Below the pieces are notes generated by a model. That model saw only the letters and a list, made by a program, of their open reading frames with translations, had not been told where the DNA came from and searched no databases. DNA of 64,000 nucleotides from CAVVJA01 sp963801715 (GTDB lineage: Bacteria > Actinomycetota > Actinomycetes > Mycobacteriales > Jatrophihabitantaceae), in contig CAWDGB010000013.1 in assembly GCA_963801715.1 (NCBI GenBank), positions 1 to 64,000 of the forward strand. Direction: 5' to 3'. Position 1 is the first letter of the stretch. Each line of letters opens with the position of its first letter. Below are positions 8,736 to 17,950 of the stretch, piece by piece. The translations under genes and the position numbers were made by a program.

Positions 8736-11700
8736 GATCGTCCCCGATCTTCCGGGTTAGCAGGGGTGCGCCCCCGATTGCCAGTCTCCGTCGTGATCCC
8801 AGCGCGGCGACGGTAGTCGGCGACGAACTCGAGCAAGGCGGGCCCGGTGGGTCTCCGGCCGGCCCGAATATCGCATGAGGCAGCCTTGTCCTCCTGGATG
8901 TGCACATTTGGGTCGAGCGTGACACCGAACAGGTCGTTGGCCGAGTCTCCGCGGGACAGCGCATCCCCTCCGACTCCCCAGTGGTAGGGGAGGCCTATCT
9001 GGTGAACAGTTCGCCCGCCGACCGTCAGCGGCGCCATTCGATCGGTCACGAGCACGCGGGCCTCGATGGCCGTGCGGGCGGTAATGATCGTGGCCCAACC
9101 CAAGTGCTGGAGTCCGCGAAGGGCCGCGAGCTGCGGGGATACTTCGCAGAAGAACTCTGGTTGCAGCTCCGACAGGTAGGACAGCCAGCGGCTCATGCCG
9201 CCCGCGGTGTGGTGTTCGGTGAGCCGATAGGTCGTGAATACAAACGGGTATACCTGCCAATTTGGCTCGGGCGGCGAGGGGTTCTGGAGATTGTCGGTTC
9301 GCTTGAAGACTTGCCGTGCGGGGTTTGCTTGCTGGCGATAGAAGGGGTTTCGCACCGGCGACTCGCTCGGTTCGTAGTGTGTGGGCAACGGCCCGTCGAG
9401 AAGACCAGAAGGTGCGAACAGCCACGCCTTCCCGTCGGCTTGCATGATGAACGGATCGTCACCAGCGATGCCGTCGACGCCACCAGTGCCCGGCTCAGGG
9501 CGGTAGGACGGCGGCTTGGCGATCTCGAAGTCCGGGACATCGGGCCCAGTCCATCGGCCACTCGATTCGTCCCACCAGACATACGCCTTCCGGTCACTCC
9601 AAGGCCGGCCTTCGGGATCCGCCGATGCCCGGTTATAGAGAATTCGTCGATTGGCGGGCCAGGCCCACCCCCATTCCGGCGCGACCCATGACTGCTCACT
9701 GCCGGGACGTCGCCGCGCCGCCTGGTTGACTCCGTCGGCGTACACACCGGTGTAGATCCAGCAGCCGCCGGATGTCGAGCCATCGGACTTCATTTCGGTA
9801 TAGGACGTCAGGGGATCGCCGGCCTGCGCCCCGCGCAGGTGGTATCCGTTAATCTCTTGCAGCACCGCGTCGGCTGACGGTTCGCCTGCGTCGTCGGTCG
9901 GGTAGTCCCAGGTCAGATCCAGGATCGGGCGATCGCGTATGTCGGACGACGACGTCAGCTTCCCTCGGATCTTGCGTCCGAGGTCGAAGAAGAACTGCAG
10001 GTCGCTGCGGCAGTCCTCGGGTGGTTCCACCGCCTTGTGATGCCATTGCAGAAGTCGCTGCGTCTGGGTGAAAGAGCCGTCCTTCTCAACGTGCGATGCC
10101 GCCGGCAGGAAGAACACCTCGGTCCCGATGTCCGTAGTGACCAGCTCACCGGTCTCGATCTCGGGGCTGTCCTTCCAGAAGGTGGCTGAGTCAATGACGT
10201 TCAAGTCCCGGACGACAAGCCATTTCAAGTGCGCCATTGCCTGCCGTTGCATCTTGCCATGCGCCGATCCGACAGCTGGATTCTGACCGATCAGGAAGTA
10301 GCCCTCGACCTTGTCGTCCAGCATGTTCATGACGGTTTGGTAGGTCCCGTGATCACCCGTAAGCCTGGGCAGGTAGTGGAAGCAGTAGTCGTTCGCCTCG
10401 TTAGCCGCGTCCCCCCAGTAGGACTTGAGCAGGCTGACCAGGTAAGCCCGGGCCTCGGTCCAGAATCCTTTTTGGTCCGGGCTGGAAATCGCATCCATGT
10501 ACCCGTCGATGTCGTCGTGTCCACCGACCTTGGGCATCGGCAGATAACCAGGCAGCAAGTCGAAGAGGGTGGGGATATCCGTGGAACCTTGGATGCTCGC
10601 GTGGCCACGCAGCGCCATGATCCCGCCGCCGGGCCGGCCGATGTTGCCCAGCAGCAGCTGGATGATTGCGGCCGTCCTGATGTACTGGACGCCCACCGAA
10701 TGCTGGGTCCAACCGACTGAGTAGACCCAGGCGGTTGTGCGATCGCGCCCGCTGTTCGCCGTCACCGCCTCGCACACCTTGACGAATACCTCAGGTGGCA
10801 CTCCGCAGGTCTGAGCGACGAGTTCCGGCGTATATCGAGCAAAGTGACGCTTGAGCACCTGGAAGACGCACCGCGGATTCCTCAAGGTCTCGTCTCGTTG
10901 CACGATGGCGTGAGCCAGCCGGGCTCCATGCCCACCCATCGCCTGCCCAGCCATCCTGGGTCGCCGTGCTGCTTTGCTCTCCCGGTCTGCGGCCTCGAGA
11001 TGCTCCCGACTGCCAGCCGCGGGAGGCTCCATTACGCCTTCATATTCCCACGACCGAGTGTCGTAGGTGCCAGACTCCGGGTCGTATCCGGAAAAGACGC
11101 CGCTGAGATCCTCGACGTCGCGAAAGTCTTCTCGCAGGATCGTCGCCGCATTCGTGTAAGCGAGGACGTACTCGTGGAAGTACTTCTCGTTCTGCAGGAT
11201 GTAGTTGACGACGCCGCCGAGGAACGCGATATCACTTCCGGCCCGGAGCGGGACGTGTAGATCGGCGACGGCGGATGTCCGGGTGAAGCGCGGATCAATG
11301 TGAATGACGGTCGCACCTCGGGCCTTGGCGGCCATCACCCATTGGAATCCGACCGGATGACACTCGGCCATGTTGGAGCCCTGAATGACGATGCAATCGG
11401 AATTCTGCAGATCTTGCTGGAATGTTGTCGCCCCACCGCGACCAAAGGAGGTTCCCAAACTGGGAACGGTCGAGCTGTGTCAAATACGCGCCTGATTCTC
11501 GATCTGGATCGCGCCCAGGGCGGTGAAGAGCTTCTTGATGAGGTAGTTCTCTTCGTTGTCCAGCGTGGCACCGCCGAGCCCGGCGATGCCGAGCGTGCGG
11601 CGCAGCGGTTGGCCGTGTTCGTCCCTGTCCTGCCAGGTGCGCGCGCGCGACTCGATGACTCGATCGGCGATCATGTCGGTGGCAGTCTCGAGATCGAGAG

Positions 11701-12049
11701 TCTCCCAGTCGGTTGCGTGCGGACGGCGGTAGAGCACACGCGTCTGGCGGTGCGGGCTGGTGACCAGCTCAAGGCTCGCAGATCCCTTCGGGCACAGGCG
11801 CCCGCGCGAGATCGGCGAGTCGAGGTCGCCCTCGATCTGCACGACTCGTTCGTCCTTGACGTACACGCGTTGTCCGCAGCCGACGGCGCAATAGGGGCAG
11901 ACGCTTGCCACGACGCGGTCAGCGGTCTCGGTTCTGGCTACGAGTTGCTCTGTGCGCCGGGACGTGACCGCGGTGCCGCGGGCGAAGACGTCGGGACCAC
12001 GCAGCTGACGCAGCACGGGCCACGACTGCAGCGCCTGTCCTAGACCCAT
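8732..12049 (-). CDS. fdhA: Formate dehydrogenase catalytic subunit, selenocysteine-containing
   Basis: Read as one 1105-residue protein with UGA at 11480-11482 decoded as selenocysteine (residue 190). The two halves are in the same frame, and the context QARI-U-HSSTVPSLG matches the Sec-His active site of molybdopterin/tungstopterin formate dehydrogenases. The N-terminal half carries the 4Fe-4S site CPYCAVGCG (Cys51, 54, 58) plus RLCPKG (Cys86). Downstream are SNMAECHPVGFQW, YSVGWTQHS, IGQNPAVGSAHG and a C-terminal aspartate-decarboxylase-fold domain. There is no Tat signal, so it is probably cytoplasmic, bound by NrfD. ATG start with GGAGG four bases upstream. If UGA were not recoded, only a useless 189-residue stub would form. 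It oxidises formate to CO2. Confidence 0.93.
11439..11472 (-). promoter_or_regulatory. SECIS-like hairpin after the fdhA UGA
   Basis: Seven bases after the UGA the mRNA folds as an outer stem CGACC/GGTCG, an inner stem GTTCCCA/TGGGAAC with a three-base loop GTT, and a one-sided bulge of seven bases. Bacterial SECIS elements lie inside the reading frame just downstream of UGA and bind SelB through the apical part, so position and shape fit. The exact SelB-contact bases cannot be confirmed by eye. Confidence 0.65.
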
Positions 12050-12081
12050 CTGTCCTCCGCTCGTCAGCCTATTCCCTGCCG

Positions 12082-12639
12082 TCAGTGATCGGCCGATGTA
12101 CCCGGGGAACCGACGTCGGCGTCGTCGTCCGGCCCGCCGGCGACCTCCGCGATCGGGGGGTTAGGGGCTGCCCACCGGGTTGGCTGGATCCACCAGAACC
12201 AAGCCCCGGTCGCAGCCAACCCGGCCACGCTAACGAGTGCGAGCGGCAAGTTCACTGCCCAATCGATCACGAAGAGCACCGCCCCCAGTATCGCCAACAT
12301 CAGAAAAACCAGGCCGCCGGCGGCCACGCGCCCGGTGAACGTGACCAGCTCGTCCTTCCGATGCTGGCGGAAGAGCACGCGATGTGCTGGAACCGGTGCG
12401 ATGAGCAGCAGCGCAGACATGGCGGCACACAGCAGGGTGATCACGTAAACCGTGAGCTGGAAGGCGTCGATGTCGTCGAACCGCTGCTGGAAGGCGATGC
12501 TCAGGAGGAACGCGAACAGGATCTGAACGCCTGTCTGGGCCACCCGGAGTTCCTGCAACATCTCGGAGTAGTTGCGGTCCAGCCGGTCGGCCTCGCTCTC
12601 GTTTCGCGAATAGCTACGCCGGAACAGTTCGTCGTTCAT
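12082..12639 (-). CDS. DUF6328 multi-pass membrane protein
   Basis: 185 residues. The hydrophilic N-terminus RLDRNYSEMLQELRVAQTGV leads into about four hydrophobic helices (GVQILFAFLLSIAF; LTVYVITLLCAAMSALLLIA; AAGGLVFLMLAILGAVLFVI; LALVSVAGLAATGAWFWW), the layout of DUF6328. No biochemical role is established; homologues are sometimes labelled as antiporter-like. It lies 32 bases upstream of fdhA on the same strand and could be cotranscribed with it. Confidence 0.8.
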   Translation of the reverse strand: MNDELFRRSYSRNESEADRLDRNYSEMLQELRVAQTGVQILFAFLLSIAFQQRFDDIDAFQLTVYVITLLCAAMSALLLIAPVPAHRVLFRQHRKDELVTFTGRVAAGGLVFLMLAILGAVLFVIDWAVNLPLALVSVAGLAATGAWFWWIQPTRWAAPNPPIAEVAGGPDDDADVGSPGTSADH

Positions 12640-12725
12640 ATCCGATAGCGTGCCCGATCACTACCGCCAGCACCACAGACAACGAAGCCGGCGCCCGGTA
12701 GGTTCAACCGAAACGGGAGGTGCTC

Positions 12726-13325
12726 ATGCAAGCCGTAGGCGGACCGTATCCGGCGGAATTCACCTTCGATCCTCCGGACCGGGTCGCGAACTGGCGGCCA
12801 CTGGTCAACTGGCTTTTGGCCATACCCCACCTGATCGTGCTCAGCCTGCTCCGCTATGTGGCCGAGGTACTGGCGGTGGTGTCTTGGTTCATCATTCTGT
12901 TCACCGGTCGCCTGCCCGCGGGACTCGCGGACTTCCAAGTGATGTACCTCAGGTACTACGTCCGGACGAGTATCTATGTTTCGTTCCTCGCCGAGGAGTA
13001 CCCGCCGTTCGACTTTACGGTGACGCAGGAGGATCCAGGCATTGACCCGCGCATTCGCGTTGCCATTCACTCGGAGCTCGAGCAGCGGAACCGCCTGACA
13101 GTCGGATTCCGGTTCATTCTCGTGATTCCGCAGCTGATCATGCTGGTGTTGCTCTCAATCGCTGGGTTCGTCGTGCTCGTGATCGCCTTCTTTGCCGTGT
13201 TGTTCACCGCGCACTGGCCAGCGGGGCTGCGTCACTTCACGCTGGGTGTCCTCCGATGGTGGCTGCGGGTCGACGCATATCTGCTGCTGCTCGTCGACGA
13301 GTACCCGCCCTACTCCCTCGACTAA
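12726..13325 (+). CDS. DUF4389 membrane protein
   Basis: 199 residues from ATG 12726. GGGAGG lies five bases before this ATG, so it is preferred over the GTG at 12720 that overlaps the ribosome-binding site. Two similar halves are visible: each has a PHL/PQL hydrophobic pair, a FITGRLPAGLADF- or FTAHWPAGLRHF-like loop, an arginine-rich RY/RWW segment and EEYPPF/DEYPPY. This duplicated pattern is typical of DUF4389. Integral membrane, function unknown. Confidence 0.85.
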   Translation: MQAVGGPYPAEFTFDPPDRVANWRPLVNWLLAIPHLIVLSLLRYVAEVLAVVSWFIILFTGRLPAGLADFQVMYLRYYVRTSIYVSFLAEEYPPFDFTVTQEDPGIDPRIRVAIHSELEQRNRLTVGFRFILVIPQLIMLVLLSIAGFVVLVIAFFAVLFTAHWPAGLRHFTLGVLRWWLRVDAYLLLLVDEYPPYSLD

Positions 13326-13501
13326 GTAGCTAGTGGCTCTCGGGCTACGGCCGGCCACTGCGCGCAACGTGGAGATCGGAGATGCGTAAGGCTCCGGATC
13401 GACCTGGACCCCATGAGATACGAAGTTCTCCCGATGCGGCAGCCCGTTCGGGCTAGAAATATCGATGTCGGATTGTTAGTCGTACGCGGAGGAAGATCGA
13501 G

Positions 13502-13984
13502 ATGCTCCTCATCGAAGACGGTGCCGGAGGCGTCGTCGGGGTCCGTGCCAGGCTGCGCGATTATCTACGAAGGCACTTGACCGCCGGCCGGATCGATCGT
13601 GATCTTGCGGACGGTGCGTCGCCTGACGCATGCGTCGTATCCGCGCTACGCGCTCAGGAGTTGACCAGTATGCAAACCCGCCGCGATCTTGCCTCCGGGT
13701 TACAGCGCGCCCTGGCCGGAGCCATTGCATCGGGCTATACCAGGCCAGCGGGTGCGCCATTGTCTCGGGACGGCATTCTTGCCTCCGCGGCCGAGATCGG
13801 GGAATTGTCTCGGCGGTTACTCGCTGAGGGTCCGGTCTCCGTTCGCGGGGTGGCGGAGACTCGGCTCCTGCTGACGAACGGGGCTGGACCGCTGCACAAC
13901 AGACGGAGCCACGAGCGCCTTGCCGCTACCGTCCGTCGCGCGATCCGTGATCTGGACATCGACGGTAGCGGCTTGGCAGCATGA
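13502..13984 (+). CDS. Hypothetical protein, all-alpha
   Basis: 160 residues, not recognised. Composition and codon use look like a real actinobacterial gene; GGAGG lies about 9 bases before the ATG. The protein is predicted helical, with an arginine-rich N-terminal half (VRARLRDYLRRHL) and a C-terminal segment AATVRRAIRDLDIDG. There is no signal peptide or membrane segment. It is convergent with the methyltransferase that follows, with only 15 bases between them. Confidence 0.6.
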   Translation: MLLIEDGAGGVVGVRARLRDYLRRHLTAGRIDRDLADGASPDACVVSALRAQELTSMQTRRDLASGLQRALAGAIASGYTRPAGAPLSRDGILASAAEIGELSRRLLAEGPVSVRGVAETRLLLTNGAGPLHNRRSHERLAATVRRAIRDLDIDGSGLAA

Positions 13985-13999
13985 TCCAATCGGCCCGGC

Positions 14000-14821
14000 C
14001 TACGGCCGTTTGGTCGCCGTGACGACGAGGTACTCCCACGTCATGATGCCGCTGTCGGCGTCGTTCCGACGGGCGAGGTCGGCCAGCTCCTGATCGAGCT
14101 TCTCGGTACGTTCTGGGTCGTCCGCGATGTTGCGGTAGGCGGCGATAGTCGGGCCGTAGTACTTCTTGAAGAAGTCCCGGAAGCTCTCCGCGTTCTCGAA
14201 CTGCTCGACCGTGAGCAGTTGCGGCCGGGCCTGGAAATCGGTCACCCGATCGCCGAACAACGTGCGGACATGGTCTTCGGTACCCCACAGTGGGCCCGGC
14301 TGCGCACCGGGCGGCGGCGGTGCGACATACGGCTTCATGACCGCGAACAGCTGACCGACGAAACCAGTTGGCGTCCAGTTCACTAGCGCGATCCGCCCAC
14401 CGGGCCGGGTCACCCGCACGAGTTCGTCAGCCACCGGCTGGTGAAAGGGCGCGAACATCACGCCCACGCAGGACAAAACGGTGTCGAAGTCGCCGTCATC
14501 GAAGGGAAGGTGCTCGGCGTCCGCTTCCACCCACTCGATGTCCAGACCCTGACTCGCAGCGCGATGCCGTCCCGTCTCGAGCAGCTCAGGTGTGAGGTCC
14601 GAAGCGACGACCCGGGCGCCTGCTGAGGCCGCCGGCAGGCTCGCGTTCCCCGACCCAGCCGCGACATCGAGGACACGCGTGCCGGGCGTAATGCCGGCGG
14701 CTCCGACTATCGTGCGACCCAGCTCAGCGACGACATCTGTCGCCACCACGTCATAGTCACCGAGTGCCCACAAGGCCCGGTGCTTCTGCTTGATCGGATC
14801 CAGCATTTCCGCCTGACTCAT
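14000..14821 (-). CDS. Class I SAM-dependent methyltransferase
   Basis: 273 residues. Rossmann-type methyltransferase with motif I VLDVAAGSGNASLPA, acidic residue in VVASDLTPELLE, motif II EADAEHLPFDDGDFD and motif III RPGGRIALVNW. The ubiE-like core is followed by a C-terminal region ending TWEYLVVTATKR. The substrate is not evident; small-molecule methylation is usual in this group. ATG start. Likely monocistronic; the next minus-strand gene begins far upstream. Confidence 0.88.
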   Translation of the reverse strand: MSQAEMLDPIKQKHRALWALGDYDVVATDVVAELGRTIVGAAGITPGTRVLDVAAGSGNASLPAASAGARVVASDLTPELLETGRHRAASQGLDIEWVEADAEHLPFDDGDFDTVLSCVGVMFAPFHQPVADELVRVTRPGGRIALVNWTPTGFVGQLFAVMKPYVAPPPPGAQPGPLWGTEDHVRTLFGDRVTDFQARPQLLTVEQFENAESFRDFFKKYYGPTIAAYRNIADDPERTEKLDQELADLARRNDADSGIMTWEYLVVTATKRP

Positions 14822-14973
14822 GGTGATCTCCCCGCTCTCGCGTAGTGGTCTTTGACCGTGTGCCCGTGACGCTAAGTGCGAAGCGGGCGGGGCCGCATCG
14901 GTGCTTGCGCGTATTCGACGAGCGTGGAGTCCGCGAGAACTGGGGGAGTGCGCGTAGGCCCGCGACGGGCCGA

Positions 14974-16068
14974 TCAGCTTGTCGTCAGCAAGCGGGCCAC
15001 CGCCGCCGCGCGAGCAGACTTGCCTTGGATGTCCAGCTTGGCGTAGATGTTCTGTAGGTGTCGTTCCACCGTGCGGACGCTGAGCCTGAGCGATTGAGCC
15101 ATTTCCTCGTTGTCGCGGCCCTGCGCGGCCAAGGTAAGCACCTCGAGCTCCCGATCGGTGAGGGTGTCGAGTGCAGCTGATTCCGGGCCAGCCGAGGATT
15201 TCGGGCGGTCGGGGGCGAGGAAGCGCTCGACCTCATCAAGGAACACCGGCCACGCCGGCTCGTCTTCGAGCAGGATGTGATTTTGGCTTTCCAGGGCTAC
15301 CAGACGGGCCCCGCGGATGCTCGACGCAAGGTGGCGGCCGTGCTCGAAGCTGTTCATCCGGTCACCGAGCGCATGCAATACCAGGGTCGGAATGCGCAGC
15401 TGCGGCAGCAGAGCGCTCACGTCGGCGTTGTTGCGTTGCTGCTTGGCCCGCACCATGTTGCTCGCCGATACCGACACGCGCATCAGCTCGTCAAGCCACC
15501 TCATCTGTTCCTCGGTGGCTCCGGGAATCATCATCGAGCTGAAGACACGTCGGAATGTCGATTCTGGCCGACCCCAGCCCGCCTTGATGACGTGATCGAA
15601 AGCGTCCTCCAGCTCGATGTCTTCGGGCGTCATCCCCCGCAACCGGTTCGCATAGCTGTCGTAGAACATCAGCCGAGTGACCCGCTCCGGGTGTCGCACT
15701 GCATACGAGATTGCCACCGGACCGCCCTGCGCCATGGCCATCATCGCGAACCGATCGAACCCAGCGTCATCGGCGACGGCCTTGAGGTCGCCGATCCGCG
15801 ATTCGAGAGAAAGGTCGGTAACGTCCCAATCCGACAAGCCATGACCGCGTTCGTCGAACCGTATGACCGTCGCAATGCGCCCTAGCTCGGACACGAAGTG
15901 TCGCCACACCGGGCTTTCCCAATCGAACTGCAGATGGCTGAGCCAGCATGTCGAGATCAGCAGCGGTGGCCCGTTGCCATGCACCGCATATGCGATCCGC
16001 GCCCCATCCGGCGCCCGACAGAATCGGATCTCCTGCGGCGCAGATCCCTTGCGATCCCGCGGAGACAT
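14974..16068 (-). CDS. Alpha/beta-hydrolase fused to LuxR-type HTH, nucleophile absent
   Basis: 364 residues. The N-terminal about 270 residues are an alpha/beta-hydrolase fold (VHGNGPPLLIST, FDERGHGLSDW, LVLHALGDRMNSFEHG). The C-terminal about 60 residues are a LuxR/GerE HTH (LTDRELEVLTLAAQGRDNEE, SVRTVERHLQNIYAKL). At the nucleophile elbow, where this family usually has GxSxGG, the sequence reads AMAQGG with Ala113 in the serine position, so hydrolysis is unlikely and a ligand-sensing role is inferred. It is probably a one-component transcription regulator. Target genes are unknown. Confidence 0.88.
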   Translation of the reverse strand: MSPRDRKGSAPQEIRFCRAPDGARIAYAVHGNGPPLLISTCWLSHLQFDWESPVWRHFVSELGRIATVIRFDERGHGLSDWDVTDLSLESRIGDLKAVADDAGFDRFAMMAMAQGGPVAISYAVRHPERVTRLMFYDSYANRLRGMTPEDIELEDAFDHVIKAGWGRPESTFRRVFSSMMIPGATEEQMRWLDELMRVSVSASNMVRAKQQRNNADVSALLPQLRIPTLVLHALGDRMNSFEHGRHLASSIRGARLVALESQNHILLEDEPAWPVFLDEVERFLAPDRPKSSAGPESAALDTLTDRELEVLTLAAQGRDNEEMAQSLRLSVRTVERHLQNIYAKLDIQGKSARAAAVARLLTTS

Positions 16069-16260
16069 CCTGTGATGTTAGCGCCCAATGATCTGACTCA
16101 GGCCGTTCTCGCAGGCGATCATGAACTGGACCAACCCCGGGTTGGACGATATCGAGATCTGACCTTCGCCGCCGGAAGTGTCGCTCCAGAGGGCAAGATA
16201 GGCCATCGGCTGGTCGCGCTCGCGCAGAAGCACGACCTAGCGCACAGCAATCACCCTTTT

Positions 16261-16318
16261 GGCTGAGCTGGAGCCAATTCCCGGTGAGATGTGCCCACCG
16301 GGAATTGGCAACTCAGCC
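16261..16318. terminator. Large two-tier hairpin
   Basis: Outer arms GGCTGAG/CTCAGCC (7 bp) and inner arms GCCAATTCCCGGTG/CACCGGGAATTGGC (14 bp, perfect) around a nine-base loop. It lies downstream of the small minus-strand gene at 16362-16460. There is no long T run, which is common for actinobacterial terminators. It could also be a relic of a palindromic repeat. Confidence 0.6.
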
Positions 16319-16361
16319 GAAAGCGCCGGGTGCTGGGTTACCTGAAGTGTTCGGAAGGTCG

Positions 16362-16460
16362 TTAAGACGCCGAACCCTCGCGCGTCTTCTTGTGCTTGAG
16401 TCCTAGTAGCACGAACAGCGCGCCGATGCCCAGTGCGCCAATGACGGCTACGAGTTTCAC
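16362..16460 (-). CDS. 32-residue single-pass membrane protein
   Basis: GTG start at 16460 with GGAGG five bases upstream decides this short gene; the frame continues upstream without other support. The product KLVAVIGALGIGALFVLLG followed by a basic tail LKHKKTREG is one transmembrane helix with a cytoplasmic-type charged end. Such micro-membrane proteins are common in actinomycetes and unassigned. A strong hairpin follows the stop. Confidence 0.6.
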   Translation of the reverse strand: MKLVAVIGALGIGALFVLLGLKHKKTREGSAS

Positions 16461-16689
16461 AGCGACCTCCTTGTCGTCCCGCCTGATCGCGAGCAGCGTA
16501 CGCCGCGCACGACGCAGATATGCGCGCGACACCATCTTTGACTTCTGGCATTTCCGGCTCATCCTTGGCGACCCGTTGAGAGCAGATGGCCCAGATCTCA
16601 ATTAGCGGTCGACACGTCGAAGACAAGAGCACGGGGTGGCACGCGGAACGATTTCTCGATACCCCGCGGTCATGCAACCGGCCGCCGTT

Positions 16690-17049
16690 TCAGCTGACTT
16701 CGGTGACGACCTGAAAGAGCATGGGCGAGCTCGGAAACTCGTCCCATCCGGGCTGGGTGACGACGCGCCGGAACTCCTCGGTGCCGTGCGCTGCCCGGAA
16801 GTGGGCCTCGGACTGCCAGTTGGCGACGTTCACCCACCGGTACGGAGCATCGGTGGAAACGGCGCGATGCAGCCGGAGAGAAATGAAGCCGGGCTGTGCG
16901 GTGAAGTACTTGCTGGTCTGCGTCCACAGTTCATGGAACGCCTGGTCGCGGTCAGGGCTGACGGCGAAGCTGTTCATCAACGTCACCGGTCCGTCGAGCG
17001 ACTGATCGGCTGCCGGGGCGACGCGCACTTCGGCGGAGATCTTGTTCAT
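16690..17049 (-). CDS. Antibiotic-biosynthesis-monooxygenase (ABM) domain protein
   Basis: 119 residues from ATG 17049, chosen because GGGAG precedes it by eight bases; an ATG 33 bases upstream lacks such a site. Ferredoxin-like ABM dimeric alpha/beta barrel: TLMNSFAVSPDRDQAFHELW, QPGFISLRLHRAV, RWVNVANWQSEAHFRAAH. ABM proteins are cofactor-free quinol monooxygenases or haem-degrading enzymes; the substrate is unknown. It is divergent from a TetR regulator with a palindrome between them, so it is probably repressed by that TetR. Confidence 0.85.
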   Translation of the reverse strand: MNKISAEVRVAPAADQSLDGPVTLMNSFAVSPDRDQAFHELWTQTSKYFTAQPGFISLRLHRAVSTDAPYRWVNVANWQSEAHFRAAHGTEEFRRVVTQPGWDEFPSSPMLFQVVTEVS

Positions 17050-17095
17050 TGTGCTAGCTCCCTTGTTCGTCGTTGCACTCATGTGCAGTTACAGC

Positions 17096-17122
17096 ACTGA
17101 TGTATACTTGATACACATCAGT
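17096..17122. promoter_or_regulatory. Palindromic operator between ABM and TetR genes
   Basis: The 27-base element has arms ACTGATGT...ACATCAGT with further matching bases toward the centre (TATAC and GATAC). It sits in the 96-base divergent gap, 23 bases before the tetR start codon. Size and position fit a TetR-dimer operator that controls both genes. Confidence 0.65.
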
Positions 17123-17145
17123 CCGTCAAGCAAATCGAGGTAAGT

Positions 17146-17775
17146 GTGGCCACAACCGACTCGGAGACTGGGCGCTTCCGGCAACGCCGCCGAACCCGCG
17201 CGGCCATCGTCGACGCCGCCGCAAAGCTGCTCCGCGACGGACGGACAACGCCCGGCGTGACCGAGATCGCCGAAGCCGCTGACGTGTCGCGGCGGACGGT
17301 ATACCAGTACTTTCCGACCGTCGATCAACTTTTGCTCGATGCCACCCTCGGCTTGTTGAGTCAAAGCGAGGTGGACACCGCGATCGACCGCGCGGACGCC
17401 GGCGGCGACGTGTCCGAGCGCGTCGAAGCGATGACCCGCGCACTAGCCGACCTGTCGGCGCAGACATTGCCACTAGGCCGTTCGCTCATCCGCCTGACCG
17501 TCGATGCACCCGGCGAGAACTTGGAGCATCCCAAGCGCGGCTATCGGCGCATCGCCTGGATCGAGCGCGCCATCGCGCCGCTGCGTAGTGAGCTAGACGA
17601 TGCCGCATTCGAGCGTCTGGTCTCCGCCCTCGCCATGGTCGTCGGGTGGGAGGCGCTCATCGTTCTGCAGGACCTACGTGGCCTGCCCACCGACGAGCAG
17701 ACGCGCATCTCGATCTGGGCTGCTCGCGCGCTCATCCAAGCGGCCCTCGACGATCAAGCAAGCCAGCGCACCTAA
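17146..17775 (+). CDS. TetR-family transcriptional regulator
   Basis: 209 residues. The HTH spans about residues 15-60: RRTRAAIVDAAAKLL, GVTEIAEAADVSRRTVYQYF. The ligand-binding C-terminal domain is all-helical and ends WAARALIQAALDDQA. GTG start with GAGG five bases upstream. It is divergent from the ABM monooxygenase and likely represses it and itself through the palindrome at 17096-17122; the inducer is unknown. Confidence 0.9.
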   Translation: MATTDSETGRFRQRRRTRAAIVDAAAKLLRDGRTTPGVTEIAEAADVSRRTVYQYFPTVDQLLLDATLGLLSQSEVDTAIDRADAGGDVSERVEAMTRALADLSAQTLPLGRSLIRLTVDAPGENLEHPKRGYRRIAWIERAIAPLRSELDDAAFERLVSALAMVVGWEALIVLQDLRGLPTDEQTRISIWAARALIQAALDDQASQRT

Positions 17776-17950
17776 AACCTCACTACGGCGAACCCGGCTA
17801 CCCGCGCCGGCGATGCCGATCGGGATAGCGAGACTGACGAACGCGACCTGGTACCGATCGAGGATGACAATCGCTCCGGCGCACACGAGGAGCCGGGCCA
17901 GTACCGCGCACTGGGTTTTGCCTACCGATTGCTGGTCGGCTTCGTTCTCG

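Noticed and set aside
8732..11458. Separate formate dehydrogenase gene starting at a TTG at 11458
   Set aside because: It starts inside the catalytic motif, directly after an in-frame UGA in a Sec context; reading through as one selenoprotein explains the sequence better.
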